Shown here: positions 1 to 6,796 of the stretch, piece after piece
How the letters are laid out: every line of letters begins with the position of its first letter
Numbering within the stretch: position 1 is the first letter of the stretch
Source: a virus
Length of the DNA: 64,000 bases
IMG/VR virus record: IMGVR_UViG_3300037504_000674
Coordinates: 28,753-92,752 of that record
Reading direction: 5' to 3' (one strand)
The notes under the pieces: model-generated
The model's input: the letters and a program-made list of their open reading frames with translations, nothing else
What the model was told of the DNA's origin: nothing
Databases searched by the model: none
Position numbers and translations under genes: made by a program

Positions 1-18
1 TGTAATCCCAATCCCGTT

Positions 19-495
19 TCAATTGTCCTCCTGTCTTAGTCTAAGGTACTCTAGTAGCCAAAGATCGAAACCGCCGCCCAGGTATTCTTGTATCACATCG
101 CGCGATCCACAGCGAGGGCACTGTTCGCCGCCGTTAAATAGGTGCATGCAATTACAGCATTCGTATATGCACCCTAAGCCCAAATATCGCTGGTAGATTT
201 TCTCTGGGTATGCGTATCCATACTTACTCGCCATGATTTGCAGGAGCTCCGCGATCCTGTCTGGAATACCTTGGTACTCATTGTGGCATCGCCTACACAC
301 AGACGCGCGGTTCTTGTCCGAGAAACAGAGCTCCATCTCTTCTTTGGTAGATGCAAACGCCGAGCGGGAAACGATCTCATGAGGGTCTACAGCGGGGGCG
401 TTACAGATGACGCACCTTCCATGATCGCGCTGGTATACCCGTCTCCGCGAATCATAGGTATCATACATATCAATTAAATCTTTTCTAATCCCCAT
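19..495 (-). CDS. HNH endonuclease with C-terminal zinc ribbon
   Basis: A 158-aa protein. A first CxxC (CVIC, about residues 28-31) is followed by a DPHEIVSRS segment that carries the HNH histidine, then NRASVCRRCHNEY, which completes the beta-beta-alpha-metal nuclease fold. A second zinc ribbon (two CxxC pairs, about residues 112-132) may bind DNA. HNH proteins next to terminase genes are common in phages, where they assist packaging or act as free-standing homing nucleases; which applies here is inference. No ribosome site precedes the ATG. A strong promoter ends 8 bp upstream, so the mRNA should be leaderless. Confidence 0.8.
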   Translation of the reverse strand: MGIRKDLIDMYDTYDSRRRVYQRDHGRCVICNAPAVDPHEIVSRSAFASTKEEMELCFSDKNRASVCRRCHNEYQGIPDRIAELLQIMASKYGYAYPEKIYQRYLGLGCIYECCNCMHLFNGGEQCPRCGSRDVIQEYLGGGFDLWLLEYLRLRQEDN

Positions 496-502
496 ATAGC
501 AG

Positions 503-530
503 ATTGTATCACATCATTCTAGTTTGTCAA
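503..530 (-). promoter_or_regulatory. Sigma70-type promoter for the HNH gene (leaderless)
   Basis: TTGACA at 525-530, a 16-bp spacer ending in TGA, and TACAAT at 503-508. The ATG begins seven bases beyond the -10 box, so the predicted transcript starts at or next to the start codon. Confidence 0.75.
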
Positions 531-537
531 GTTTAAG

Positions 538-572
538 TTAAGGTTGGGATACGTCTGAATTTGCGATAAAAT
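538..572 (+). promoter_or_regulatory. Late promoter with TTAAGGTTGG-N4-CGTCTGA motif
   Basis: TTAAGGTTGG (538-547) and CGTCTGA (552-558) recur with identical spacing at 3252-3272. TTGGGA (544-549) and TAAAAT (567-572) with a 17-bp spacer fit -35 and -10 boxes. The predicted start falls at about 579-580, on the ATG at 580. Confidence 0.55.
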
Positions 573-579
573 GTTACCC

Positions 580-1176
580 ATGAGGAAACGCGAGCCATTA
601 CTAAAGAAAGATAAGTGCATATTAGCCGAGATGGTGGCGCGCAAGGGGATTATTTGCTCACCAGACGTCCTCATCATTGCCGATAACTGCAACGCAACCG
701 TTGAGTACGTTCACGACATCATCAATGCTTCCAACAACAAAGGCAAGGATATTAACCAGCGCGTCAACAAATCGCTCGCGCATGTTCCGCTAAACAGCGA
801 CGAGCGCATCATGGCATACGCCCAAGTGATGTTGGAAGACAAGCTGAATCGTAGAAGAATAAATGATTTACAGCTCACTGACCGCGACCCATTAGATATC
901 CTCGACTTCGCCAGGAAGCTGAGGCACCCAGAACGCGGAACCAACATCCAAATCAACAACGCAAATCAGCCACAGATGTTTGACTTTTCTGGATGGGATA
1001 CTGAGCAACTACAAAGGCTTGTCAGCAGAGTACAGTCAGCAATCGAAACTGGAAATATAGAGGCGGTAGATGCAGAATTCAGAGAGATCGAAGATTCTCT
1101 TGCAATTTTACCAGGACGCTCAAGCGACGCTGAACCAGAAGCTATATCAGAAGGCGCTCACCAGGCCGAAGAATGA
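580..1176 (+). CDS. Probable terminase small subunit
   Basis: About 198 aa, lying immediately 5' of the terminase large subunit gene, the usual place for TerS. The N-terminal third is basic and helical, fitting a DNA-recognition domain. The C-terminal third is acidic and helical. No specific motif proves the function, so the call rests mainly on position and size. An upstream in-frame ATG exists at 571. I prefer 580 because no ribosome site precedes either codon and the predicted transcript start falls on 580. The 3' end overlaps terL by 107 bases. Confidence 0.6.
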   Translation: MRKREPLLKKDKCILAEMVARKGIICSPDVLIIADNCNATVEYVHDIINASNNKGKDINQRVNKSLAHVPLNSDERIMAYAQVMLEDKLNRRRINDLQLTDRDPLDILDFARKLRHPERGTNIQINNANQPQMFDFSGWDTEQLQRLVSRVQSAIETGNIEAVDAEFREIEDSLAILPGRSSDAEPEAISEGAHQAEE

Positions 1177-2722
1177 TGACGAGTTATGGGAGTGGATACG
1201 GGATGCGTTAGGATTCAAGATGTCTCGCCACACCACGCACCCAGAGCATAAAACGCTATTCCAATTTATCGCCGATGCGTTTTTCGAGCGCGAGCCGATA
1301 CTACTAGCTAGAGGTAATCGGGGCGGCGGGAAAACGCGCGGCTACTCGATTTTCGAGACTGCCACCACAGTCTTCAAAGACCATTCATTCACTGTGCATG
1401 TAGGAGGTTCTGAGGGGCAAGCGAAGGACGGGTACGCATACTACGCAGGATCAAAAGCCAGGGATGGTGAGGACGGATTGATTCGCAAGCCATACTTCGC
1501 GAACCTACTAGACGAGGAGCCTATGGTGAGCAGAACAGTGCTCACCAACGGGGCTAAGCTAGAGATTCGAACTGGCGGCTCCGAGCGCGCTGTTTCGGGA
1601 CCGCACCCTCAAATTCTGGCGGTAGATGAGGTTGATCATATTGACCCGCAGACGCTCGCCACAGCCATGGAGATGCCCATGGATGGTCATGGATACAAGG
1701 CAACTACCCTTCTTGCGTCTAGTCAATACCACTCTTCCGGGACCATGCAGTCGTTTATCGATACGGCTGAAGAGCGGAATCTACCAGTGTATCAATTTGA
1801 CATCTTTGATACCATGCAGCCGTGCGGAAGAGAATACCCATCGGAATGCGGTGACTGCCCCCTACAATACTGGGTCAATCCATACACGAACAATCACGAG
1901 GAATTATGCACCGGGCGCGGGTCAAGAGCCGATGGGCACTACCCGTACACCAATGTAGTGAGTAAGTTCGTAAACGCAATTGACCCAGAGAAATGGGCTT
2001 TGCAAAACTTGCTTCTCAACGATCGCCAGCAGGGCCTGGTGTACCCGCAATACGATTCTGGGAACCAGCAATCGTTCCCGCCAAGCGGCGCCGATCTAAC
2101 GAAGTGGACCTGCTTTGCGGGTATCGACCAGCGGGGTAGAGGCAGAATTGTAGTTCTTGCTCAGGGGCCAGACGAATACTCTAATGGCAAAAAGCCAACT
2201 TGGGCCATAGCGGAATGGGCTGATGATAACAACACGCCCAGCAAGCTAATCCAAGCCGCAAAAGATATGTCGAGGCGCATTGTTGAAGAGTTCGGGTTAC
2301 ATATATCTGCGTTTTGGTCCGAGAGGGCAGCGGCGGACTTGATTAAAGACTGGCCCGCAGATATGGGCTGCTCAATCATTCCTAAGGAAGTGGCTAACGT
2401 GGCCTACGGCATTGGCGTGGTGAGGGACGCATTCAGGGATAACACCATGACACGCTCGTTATTCATTGATACCGAACGCTGCCCGAAATTACACCGGGCT
2501 ATAGCTAAAAAATACAAGTGCAAGCGTAATGCAGACGGATCATACAACCGAGATAGACCCGGCAAATCCGGCGAGGATTTCGCTGACACTCTCAGGTACG
2601 CCTATGTGGGTGGCGCAGGCAGATCGTATTTCCATCTACCAGAACCTGTCATATTGGGACCTCCGAGAGGCGCGTTCGGTAATCAAGAACGACATACGCA
2701 AAACAAATGGCGACCGTATTAA
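1070..2722 (+). CDS. terL: Terminase large subunit (packaging ATPase/nuclease)
   Basis: A 550-aa protein. The ATPase domain has a Walker A loop, GNRGGGKT, at about residues 82-89 and a Walker B strand, ILAVDEVDH, at about 182-190. The C-terminal half has the RNase H-like nuclease pattern: an acidic strand FAGIDQRG, a middle ERAAADLIK segment and a late GEDFADTLRYA segment. It motors DNA into the prohead and cuts the concatemer. The start at 1070 overlaps the upstream gene by 107 bases but has a GAGGCGG ribosome site. The DDELWEW segment near residue 37, commonly conserved in this family, supports a start upstream of it. Confidence 0.95.
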   Translation: MQNSERSKILLQFYQDAQATLNQKLYQKALTRPKNDDELWEWIRDALGFKMSRHTTHPEHKTLFQFIADAFFEREPILLARGNRGGGKTRGYSIFETATTVFKDHSFTVHVGGSEGQAKDGYAYYAGSKARDGEDGLIRKPYFANLLDEEPMVSRTVLTNGAKLEIRTGGSERAVSGPHPQILAVDEVDHIDPQTLATAMEMPMDGHGYKATTLLASSQYHSSGTMQSFIDTAEERNLPVYQFDIFDTMQPCGREYPSECGDCPLQYWVNPYTNNHEELCTGRGSRADGHYPYTNVVSKFVNAIDPEKWALQNLLLNDRQQGLVYPQYDSGNQQSFPPSGADLTKWTCFAGIDQRGRGRIVVLAQGPDEYSNGKKPTWAIAEWADDNNTPSKLIQAAKDMSRRIVEEFGLHISAFWSERAAADLIKDWPADMGCSIIPKEVANVAYGIGVVRDAFRDNTMTRSLFIDTERCPKLHRAIAKKYKCKRNADGSYNRDRPGKSGEDFADTLRYAYVGGAGRSYFHLPEPVILGPPRGAFGNQERHTQNKWRPY

Positions 2723-2723
2723 G

Positions 2724-3125
2724 TCACCTCGCGTCCCGGTTCAGTCTAGATGCAGTCACGTACTTTAAAATATCAACCCTAATACCTCTACCCACTGTAC
2801 CCCAGGCAACCGCAGACTCGTAATCAATTTCGGCCACGATACCATTACGCACCATCCAATCATAACCGCCATCCTGAATACCAGCGCAATCAACGACTAG
2901 CATGGTCCTGCATGGCAGCGTGCTATCGTGCGGGCACACCAGCACCACATCCCCAATTAGATCGGGCTCCAGTAGCGCAATGCGCCCGTCTGCTTCAGGG
3001 AGCTCTTGTGGTAGCGAGTGGTTTGTCCGCCCAGGGGTTTGCCTGACGCGGATCACCTCTTCCATTTTCCCAGGGGCATACTGAGATGCCCACCCAGATA
3101 GAATTAGAATCAGTATCACGCGCAT
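2724..3125 (-). CDS. Small exported protein, possible 3D/RlpA-like barrel
   Basis: 133 aa with a short hydrophobic N-terminus (MRVILILILSGWAS), which suggests export or membrane anchoring. The remainder is beta-rich and contains VVDCAGIQDGGYDW, resembling 3D-domain/RlpA-like double-psi beta-barrel proteins seen in phages. That assignment is from recollection, not a search. It lies on the opposite strand to terL and ends one base after it. Its ATG follows a 35-aa membrane peptide gene by four bases, so the two form a minus-strand pair. A role in lysis or cell-envelope alteration is a guess. Confidence 0.55.
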   Translation of the reverse strand: MRVILILILSGWASQYAPGKMEEVIRVRQTPGRTNHSLPQELPEADGRIALLEPDLIGDVVLVCPHDSTLPCRTMLVVDCAGIQDGGYDWMVRNGIVAEIDYESAVAWGTVGRGIRVDILKYVTASRLNRDAR

Positions 3126-3129
3126 GGCA

Positions 3130-3237
3130 TTACGGTAGTGTCGATAGCGACTGCATCATGACGAATAGTGCTACCACAGCCAAACATGACAGCGCAACGC
3201 CTAATGCAAACACCAGAACTTTCTGACTTTCACTCAT
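3130..3237 (-). CDS. 35-aa single-span membrane peptide
   Basis: A short gene that starts at an ATG seven bases after a GGAGG. The product has a charged N-terminus (MSESQKV) and about 20 continuous hydrophobic residues, so it should span the membrane once. It is transcribed with the exported protein gene immediately downstream. A lysis-related or superinfection-related role is possible, but there is no direct evidence. Confidence 0.6.
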   Translation of the reverse strand: MSESQKVLVFALGVALSCLAVVALFVMMQSLSTLP

Positions 3238-3251
3238 GATTCGCCTCCAGG

Positions 3252-3286
3252 TTAAGGTTGGTTATCGTCTGATATTAGTCTACACT
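3252..3286 (+). promoter_or_regulatory. Late promoter, second copy of the TTAAGGTTGG motif
   Basis: TTAAGGTTGG (3252-3261), four bases, then CGTCTGA (3266-3272), exactly as at 538-558. The embedded TTGGTT (3258-3263) and TACACT (3281-3286) are 17 bp apart. It precedes the head gene block. Confidence 0.5.
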
Positions 3287-3304
3287 AATTACGCCAAAAG
3301 TCAA
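3277..3304 (-). promoter_or_regulatory. Divergent promoter for the minus-strand pair
   Basis: TTGACT (3299-3304), a 16-bp spacer and TAGACT (3277-3282). It overlaps the plus-strand late promoter, so the two directions may compete. Confidence 0.4.
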
Positions 3305-3323
3305 GCGACCAAAGGAGAAAAGA

Positions 3324-3620
3324 ATGGACACTCTGTTCGTAGCAGAAGCTGTAGCGGCGGCACTGTTTCTCGCCGTCGTTAACAAGACAATTGTTGACGC
3401 GCTCGCCAATCCGGTGCGCCAGAGGTACCCAGATTTGGATATGTGGTGGCTATTTTACGTGGCGCTCTTTACCGGATTTGCAATCGGGTGGTTCTCGGAT
3501 ATCAACGTTTTCCCAGAAGAAATCATGTCCAACATTCTTGTGGGGAAGATACTCACCTCCCTCTTGATTGGTGGTGGTTCTTCGCTGATCCACGACATCT
3601 TTGATAGCCAAGAAGCATAG
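3324..3620 (+). CDS. Holin-like membrane protein
   Basis: 98 aa. Hydrophobic segments lie at about residues 5-22, 40-60 and 72-88, with short charged connections. This is the size and topology of small phage holins. Position at the head of the late operon, before the portal gene, is unusual but not unknown. A good AAAGGAG site precedes the ATG. Holin function is inferred from topology alone; a virion membrane protein is an alternative. Confidence 0.5.
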   Translation: MDTLFVAEAVAAALFLAVVNKTIVDALANPVRQRYPDLDMWWLFYVALFTGFAIGWFSDINVFPEEIMSNILVGKILTSLLIGGGSSLIHDIFDSQEA

Positions 3621-3623
3621 CTG

Positions 3624-3974
3624 ATGTCTGTCCCCAAGAAATACAGCCACATCGATTTCACCCCGCCAGCAGGGGCGCGCAAGGCAGCTAAGCGCGCCCT
3701 AGCCTGGCGTGAGGAATACGGGCGTGGCGGAACAGATGTAGGAGTCGCTCGTGCCAGAGATATCTCAAATGGAGAGCGCCTAAGCCCCGATACTGTTATG
3801 CGCATGCATCAATTCTTCGCTCGTCATGGCAACCACCACGCAAAGCACTACAAGATAAAGAACGGCGAACCTTCCACTTGGCGCATAGCGTGGGACCTAT
3901 GGGGAGGAGATGACGGGCGCTCATGGGCAAATAAGATCGTCAAGCAAATGTACGCCGCTGATGAGAAGGAGTAG
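3624..3974 (+). CDS. Conserved phage head-gene-associated protein
   Basis: 116 aa. The core GRGGTDVGVARARDISNGE, RMHQFFARH and WRIAWDLWGGDDGRSWA matches a small conserved domain often found beside portal or protease genes, either free-standing or fused to a head protease. No catalytic residues are recognisable. Basic residues are frequent. It sits between the holin-like and portal genes, with three bases to each. Confidence 0.6.
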   Translation: MSVPKKYSHIDFTPPAGARKAAKRALAWREEYGRGGTDVGVARARDISNGERLSPDTVMRMHQFFARHGNHHAKHYKIKNGEPSTWRIAWDLWGGDDGRSWANKIVKQMYAADEKE

Positions 3975-3977
3975 CAA

Positions 3978-5984
3978 TTGACTGAATATGGTGTAACCGG
4001 GCTCAATCAATACGCCGGTATGGTATCAGAGTCTTGGATACCATCGCTGCGTACCAGCAGGCAGAAGATTCGCATTTACGACGAGATGTCACGCATTTAC
4101 CCAGTGGGGTCCGCCATGATGCGCACGACATCCATGTTCATGCAGGGCGCCGAAGTTCGTATAAAACCTGCTGGCGAAGAGCAAGCAGACTATGATAATG
4201 CAGACTTCATTAACGATAACATCCACACAATGTACAAAGATTTCTCGGATATCATGTCTGACATCGTAAATTTTGTGGCGTATGGCTGGTTCGACTGCGA
4301 GCTAGTATATGAGCACGGGGATGATGGAAGGATTAGATGGAAAAAGTGGGCACCGCGTCACCCGACGACACTCGATAGGTGGGATATCGGACCTCACGGC
4401 GATCTTCGCGGGATGTGGCAGCAATGGCTCAATCAGAAAGCGTACATACCAATAGAAAAGCTCATACATTTTACCACAACCGGTGCTGGCAAGAATAACC
4501 CAGAAGGCACCAGCGTATTCGAGGGCGGTTACACCAGCTGGTTCTACTCAAAGAACTTATCGATCCTAGAAGCTGTTGTGTGTGAGCGGTTAAGCGGGAC
4601 CCCCACGATGAAGATGCCACCCAACGTTGACCTCACAGAATCCGGCGATAATTCTGACATCGGTAGAGCGAAACGGATAGTCCGCAACATCAAGACTGGC
4701 GACGATATGGGCCTCACGCTACCAGACGGATGGAATTTTGAGTACACCATGCCGTCGCACGGACCGGCAATTGATATCAGCGAGGTCATCCTGCGCCACG
4801 ACCGGGCATTTGCTCGCACGCTGCTAATGGATTTTATCATGCTGGGGGCCAAAGAGACCGGCTCGTTTGCAATGATCAAGGACAAGTCCTCAATGTATGT
4901 GATCGCGCTCAACACATACCTGTCCAAAATAGCAGGCGCGATTAACAACCAGGCTATTCCGCGCCTTTTTGAACTGAATGCAATGCCGCGCGGGTCAGGC
5001 CTCCCCACTCTTTACTTCGATAAGATCAGCAAGGTAGATATTGGCGATTACTCGACGATGATCAGCAATTTGTTCAACGCCGGCGCCGTCACGTACAGCC
5101 TTGATACCGAAAATCAAATCCGCCGCGTTGTTGGTCTAGAGCAAATAAGGGAACCTGGCATGATGCTAAAGCCTAACCTGCCAGCGCAAGCTAACCCTGA
5201 AGACGGCAAAGAGGTAGGCGAGACTAAAATCCCCAAGTCGCAAGCCGCTTACACGGACGCAGAAACAGCCGAGGAAATGGAAGAGATGGCGGACCGCGTA
5301 GGCATGCAGCTTGTTCGCGCCTACGACAAAGCCGCCAAGGGCTTGCGCGACGACATCAAGACAGACAACGAGGAAGAATGGGAAGGCATCGTTGATTTTT
5401 ACTTGTCTGATATCTCCGAAGCTCTCAAGGACCGGCTGAGCAGGTCATTTTTCAGCATGTGGAAGGAAGCGGTTGGCGATCGGCCCGGCGTTGAAGGCCT
5501 GCGGGCTATTGTTATGTACTTATCAGAGCAGGCCGACTACATCGATGATAGCTTGCTGCCCGGCATACGCTCAAAGATACTTGAGAGCGCGCGCAACGCG
5601 AGAGACGAAGGTGTTACCCCGGCGTTCTTCTCCATGGCCATATCTGCCGCTATCGACGAGTTCAGGTATCGCGTTTCTCAATACGCCGGTAGCGTATACT
5701 CGTTGTTCGCCAACCACGCAGGCGCTCAAGCCGCCAAGAAAAAAGCTGATTCCATCTGGTCTACTCATGGACTAAGCGTAAACTGGGACACCGGCAAACT
5801 TGTCGGGGACGGCTTACTCGCGCGCTACAGCGGCCCGGAAGACGAGCGCAACTGCCGTGGCTGCGATCACAATCTTGATCTTGGATGGACCAACCCTGAA
5901 AACCTAACCCCGATTGGGCAGAATGAATGCCTGCATAACTGTCGGCACTTCATAGAGTACAAATATCGTGGGAGGATTTTGTGA
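3978..5984 (+). CDS. Portal protein fused to MuF-like head morphogenesis domain
   Basis: A 668-aa protein. Residues about 1-400 resemble the Mu gp29/DUF935 type of portal, the ring through which DNA enters the head. An acidic linker follows (about 410-440). The C-terminal 200 residues end in NCRGCDHN and NECLHNCRHFIEYKY, a conserved Cys-rich ending of MuF-type minor capsid proteins. The two are separate genes in Mu. The start is a TTG at 3978, seven bases after AAGGAG. Confidence 0.85.
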   Translation: MTEYGVTGLNQYAGMVSESWIPSLRTSRQKIRIYDEMSRIYPVGSAMMRTTSMFMQGAEVRIKPAGEEQADYDNADFINDNIHTMYKDFSDIMSDIVNFVAYGWFDCELVYEHGDDGRIRWKKWAPRHPTTLDRWDIGPHGDLRGMWQQWLNQKAYIPIEKLIHFTTTGAGKNNPEGTSVFEGGYTSWFYSKNLSILEAVVCERLSGTPTMKMPPNVDLTESGDNSDIGRAKRIVRNIKTGDDMGLTLPDGWNFEYTMPSHGPAIDISEVILRHDRAFARTLLMDFIMLGAKETGSFAMIKDKSSMYVIALNTYLSKIAGAINNQAIPRLFELNAMPRGSGLPTLYFDKISKVDIGDYSTMISNLFNAGAVTYSLDTENQIRRVVGLEQIREPGMMLKPNLPAQANPEDGKEVGETKIPKSQAAYTDAETAEEMEEMADRVGMQLVRAYDKAAKGLRDDIKTDNEEEWEGIVDFYLSDISEALKDRLSRSFFSMWKEAVGDRPGVEGLRAIVMYLSEQADYIDDSLLPGIRSKILESARNARDEGVTPAFFSMAISAAIDEFRYRVSQYAGSVYSLFANHAGAQAAKKKADSIWSTHGLSVNWDTGKLVGDGLLARYSGPEDERNCRGCDHNLDLGWTNPENLTPIGQNECLHNCRHFIEYKYRGRIL

Positions 5985-6061
5985 GCGACCACGACCTGAA
6001 ACAGTGCGTAGGATTGTTAATCACGTTCGTATTTGTGATACTGGCAGTGCTCTTTTTATGA
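5981..6061 (+). CDS. 26-aa membrane peptide
   Basis: A GTG at 5981 lies five bases after GGAGG and overlaps the portal stop. The peptide is MSDHDLKQC followed by about 17 hydrophobic residues. Its TGA overlaps the next ATG at 6058, so translation is likely coupled on both sides. Function is unknown. Confidence 0.5.
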   Translation: MSDHDLKQCVGLLITFVFVILAVLFL

Positions 6062-6567
6062 GAGTAGGCCTAGAGCTTGATGGTGTCGTATGTGATATTG
6101 TGAGGGCGGCAGAAGAAGCATGGGGTAAGCCAGATGTTCCATGTGCATATTCACTAGAAGAGATGTACCCGATGGTGTCATCTGATAATTTATCGCTCTG
6201 GCGATCATCAAATAGCACCTACCGGCGCATGCACCCAGTACCACATGCTTGCGAGTCATTGGTATCACTATCCGACAACCATCACATTGTAGTAATCACC
6301 AGTAGACCCAAGCACCTCAGCAAGGTGACACAAGACTGGTTAAAACTTCACGGACTTGATTTTGTCAGAGTAATTCACACATACAGCAAAGATGCTCAAG
6401 TTGTCACCTCAAGAATCGACGTGTTCATTGAATCGCTGGCTGACGTGGCTAATGCTATCAGCGATGTGTGTGACGTTTATCTGTTCAACCAACCATATAA
6501 CGCCGGTCGCACAGTGCAGGCAAAGCGCGTTGGCGACTGGAAACAATTGGTAAAGGAGTTAACGTGA
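6058..6567 (+). CDS. HAD-fold 5'(3')-nucleotidase-like protein, catalytic residues altered
   Basis: 169 aa resembling small deoxyribonucleotidases of the HAD superfamily. Motif I is normally DxDG(V/T). Here it reads ELDGVV, so Glu replaces the nucleophilic Asp at residue 6. Motif II (VITSRP) is intact. In motif IV the usual acidic pair after FIE is replaced (FIESLADV). Loss of both points argues against normal phosphatase activity. The protein may have become a binding or regulatory protein, or may keep weak activity. It lies inside the head operon, between a peptide gene and a 70-aa gene. Confidence 0.7.
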   Translation: MRVGLELDGVVCDIVRAAEEAWGKPDVPCAYSLEEMYPMVSSDNLSLWRSSNSTYRRMHPVPHACESLVSLSDNHHIVVITSRPKHLSKVTQDWLKLHGLDFVRVIHTYSKDAQVVTSRIDVFIESLADVANAISDVCDVYLFNQPYNAGRTVQAKRVGDWKQLVKELT

Positions 6568-6776
6568 AACCCGCAAGTGCAGAAGAGATGCGCAAGATGC
6601 TAGTTAGATACTACCCGCTTATGACATGGCTAGAAAGCCAATGTGGATACGGCACATATATTCTGAAGGTGCATGGCAAAAGACCAGTTAAGATTTGGGA
6701 GGTACTGGCAGAGGAAAACCTTGAGCCCGACGATGAGCGAGCCGTACAATTTTTAAGGTTGTCTTCAGACTTATAA
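6564..6776 (+). CDS. Hypothetical protein, 70 aa
   Basis: The GTG start overlaps the upstream TGA and follows an AAGGAG. The sequence is mixed charged and hydrophobic with no recognisable motif. It is flanked by the HAD-like gene and the protease/scaffold gene, 20 bases before the latter. Confidence 0.6.
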   Translation: MKPASAEEMRKMLVRYYPLMTWLESQCGYGTYILKVHGKRPVKIWEVLAEENLEPDDERAVQFLRLSSDL

Positions 6777-6796
6777 AACAATATGATTGAGGTAAG

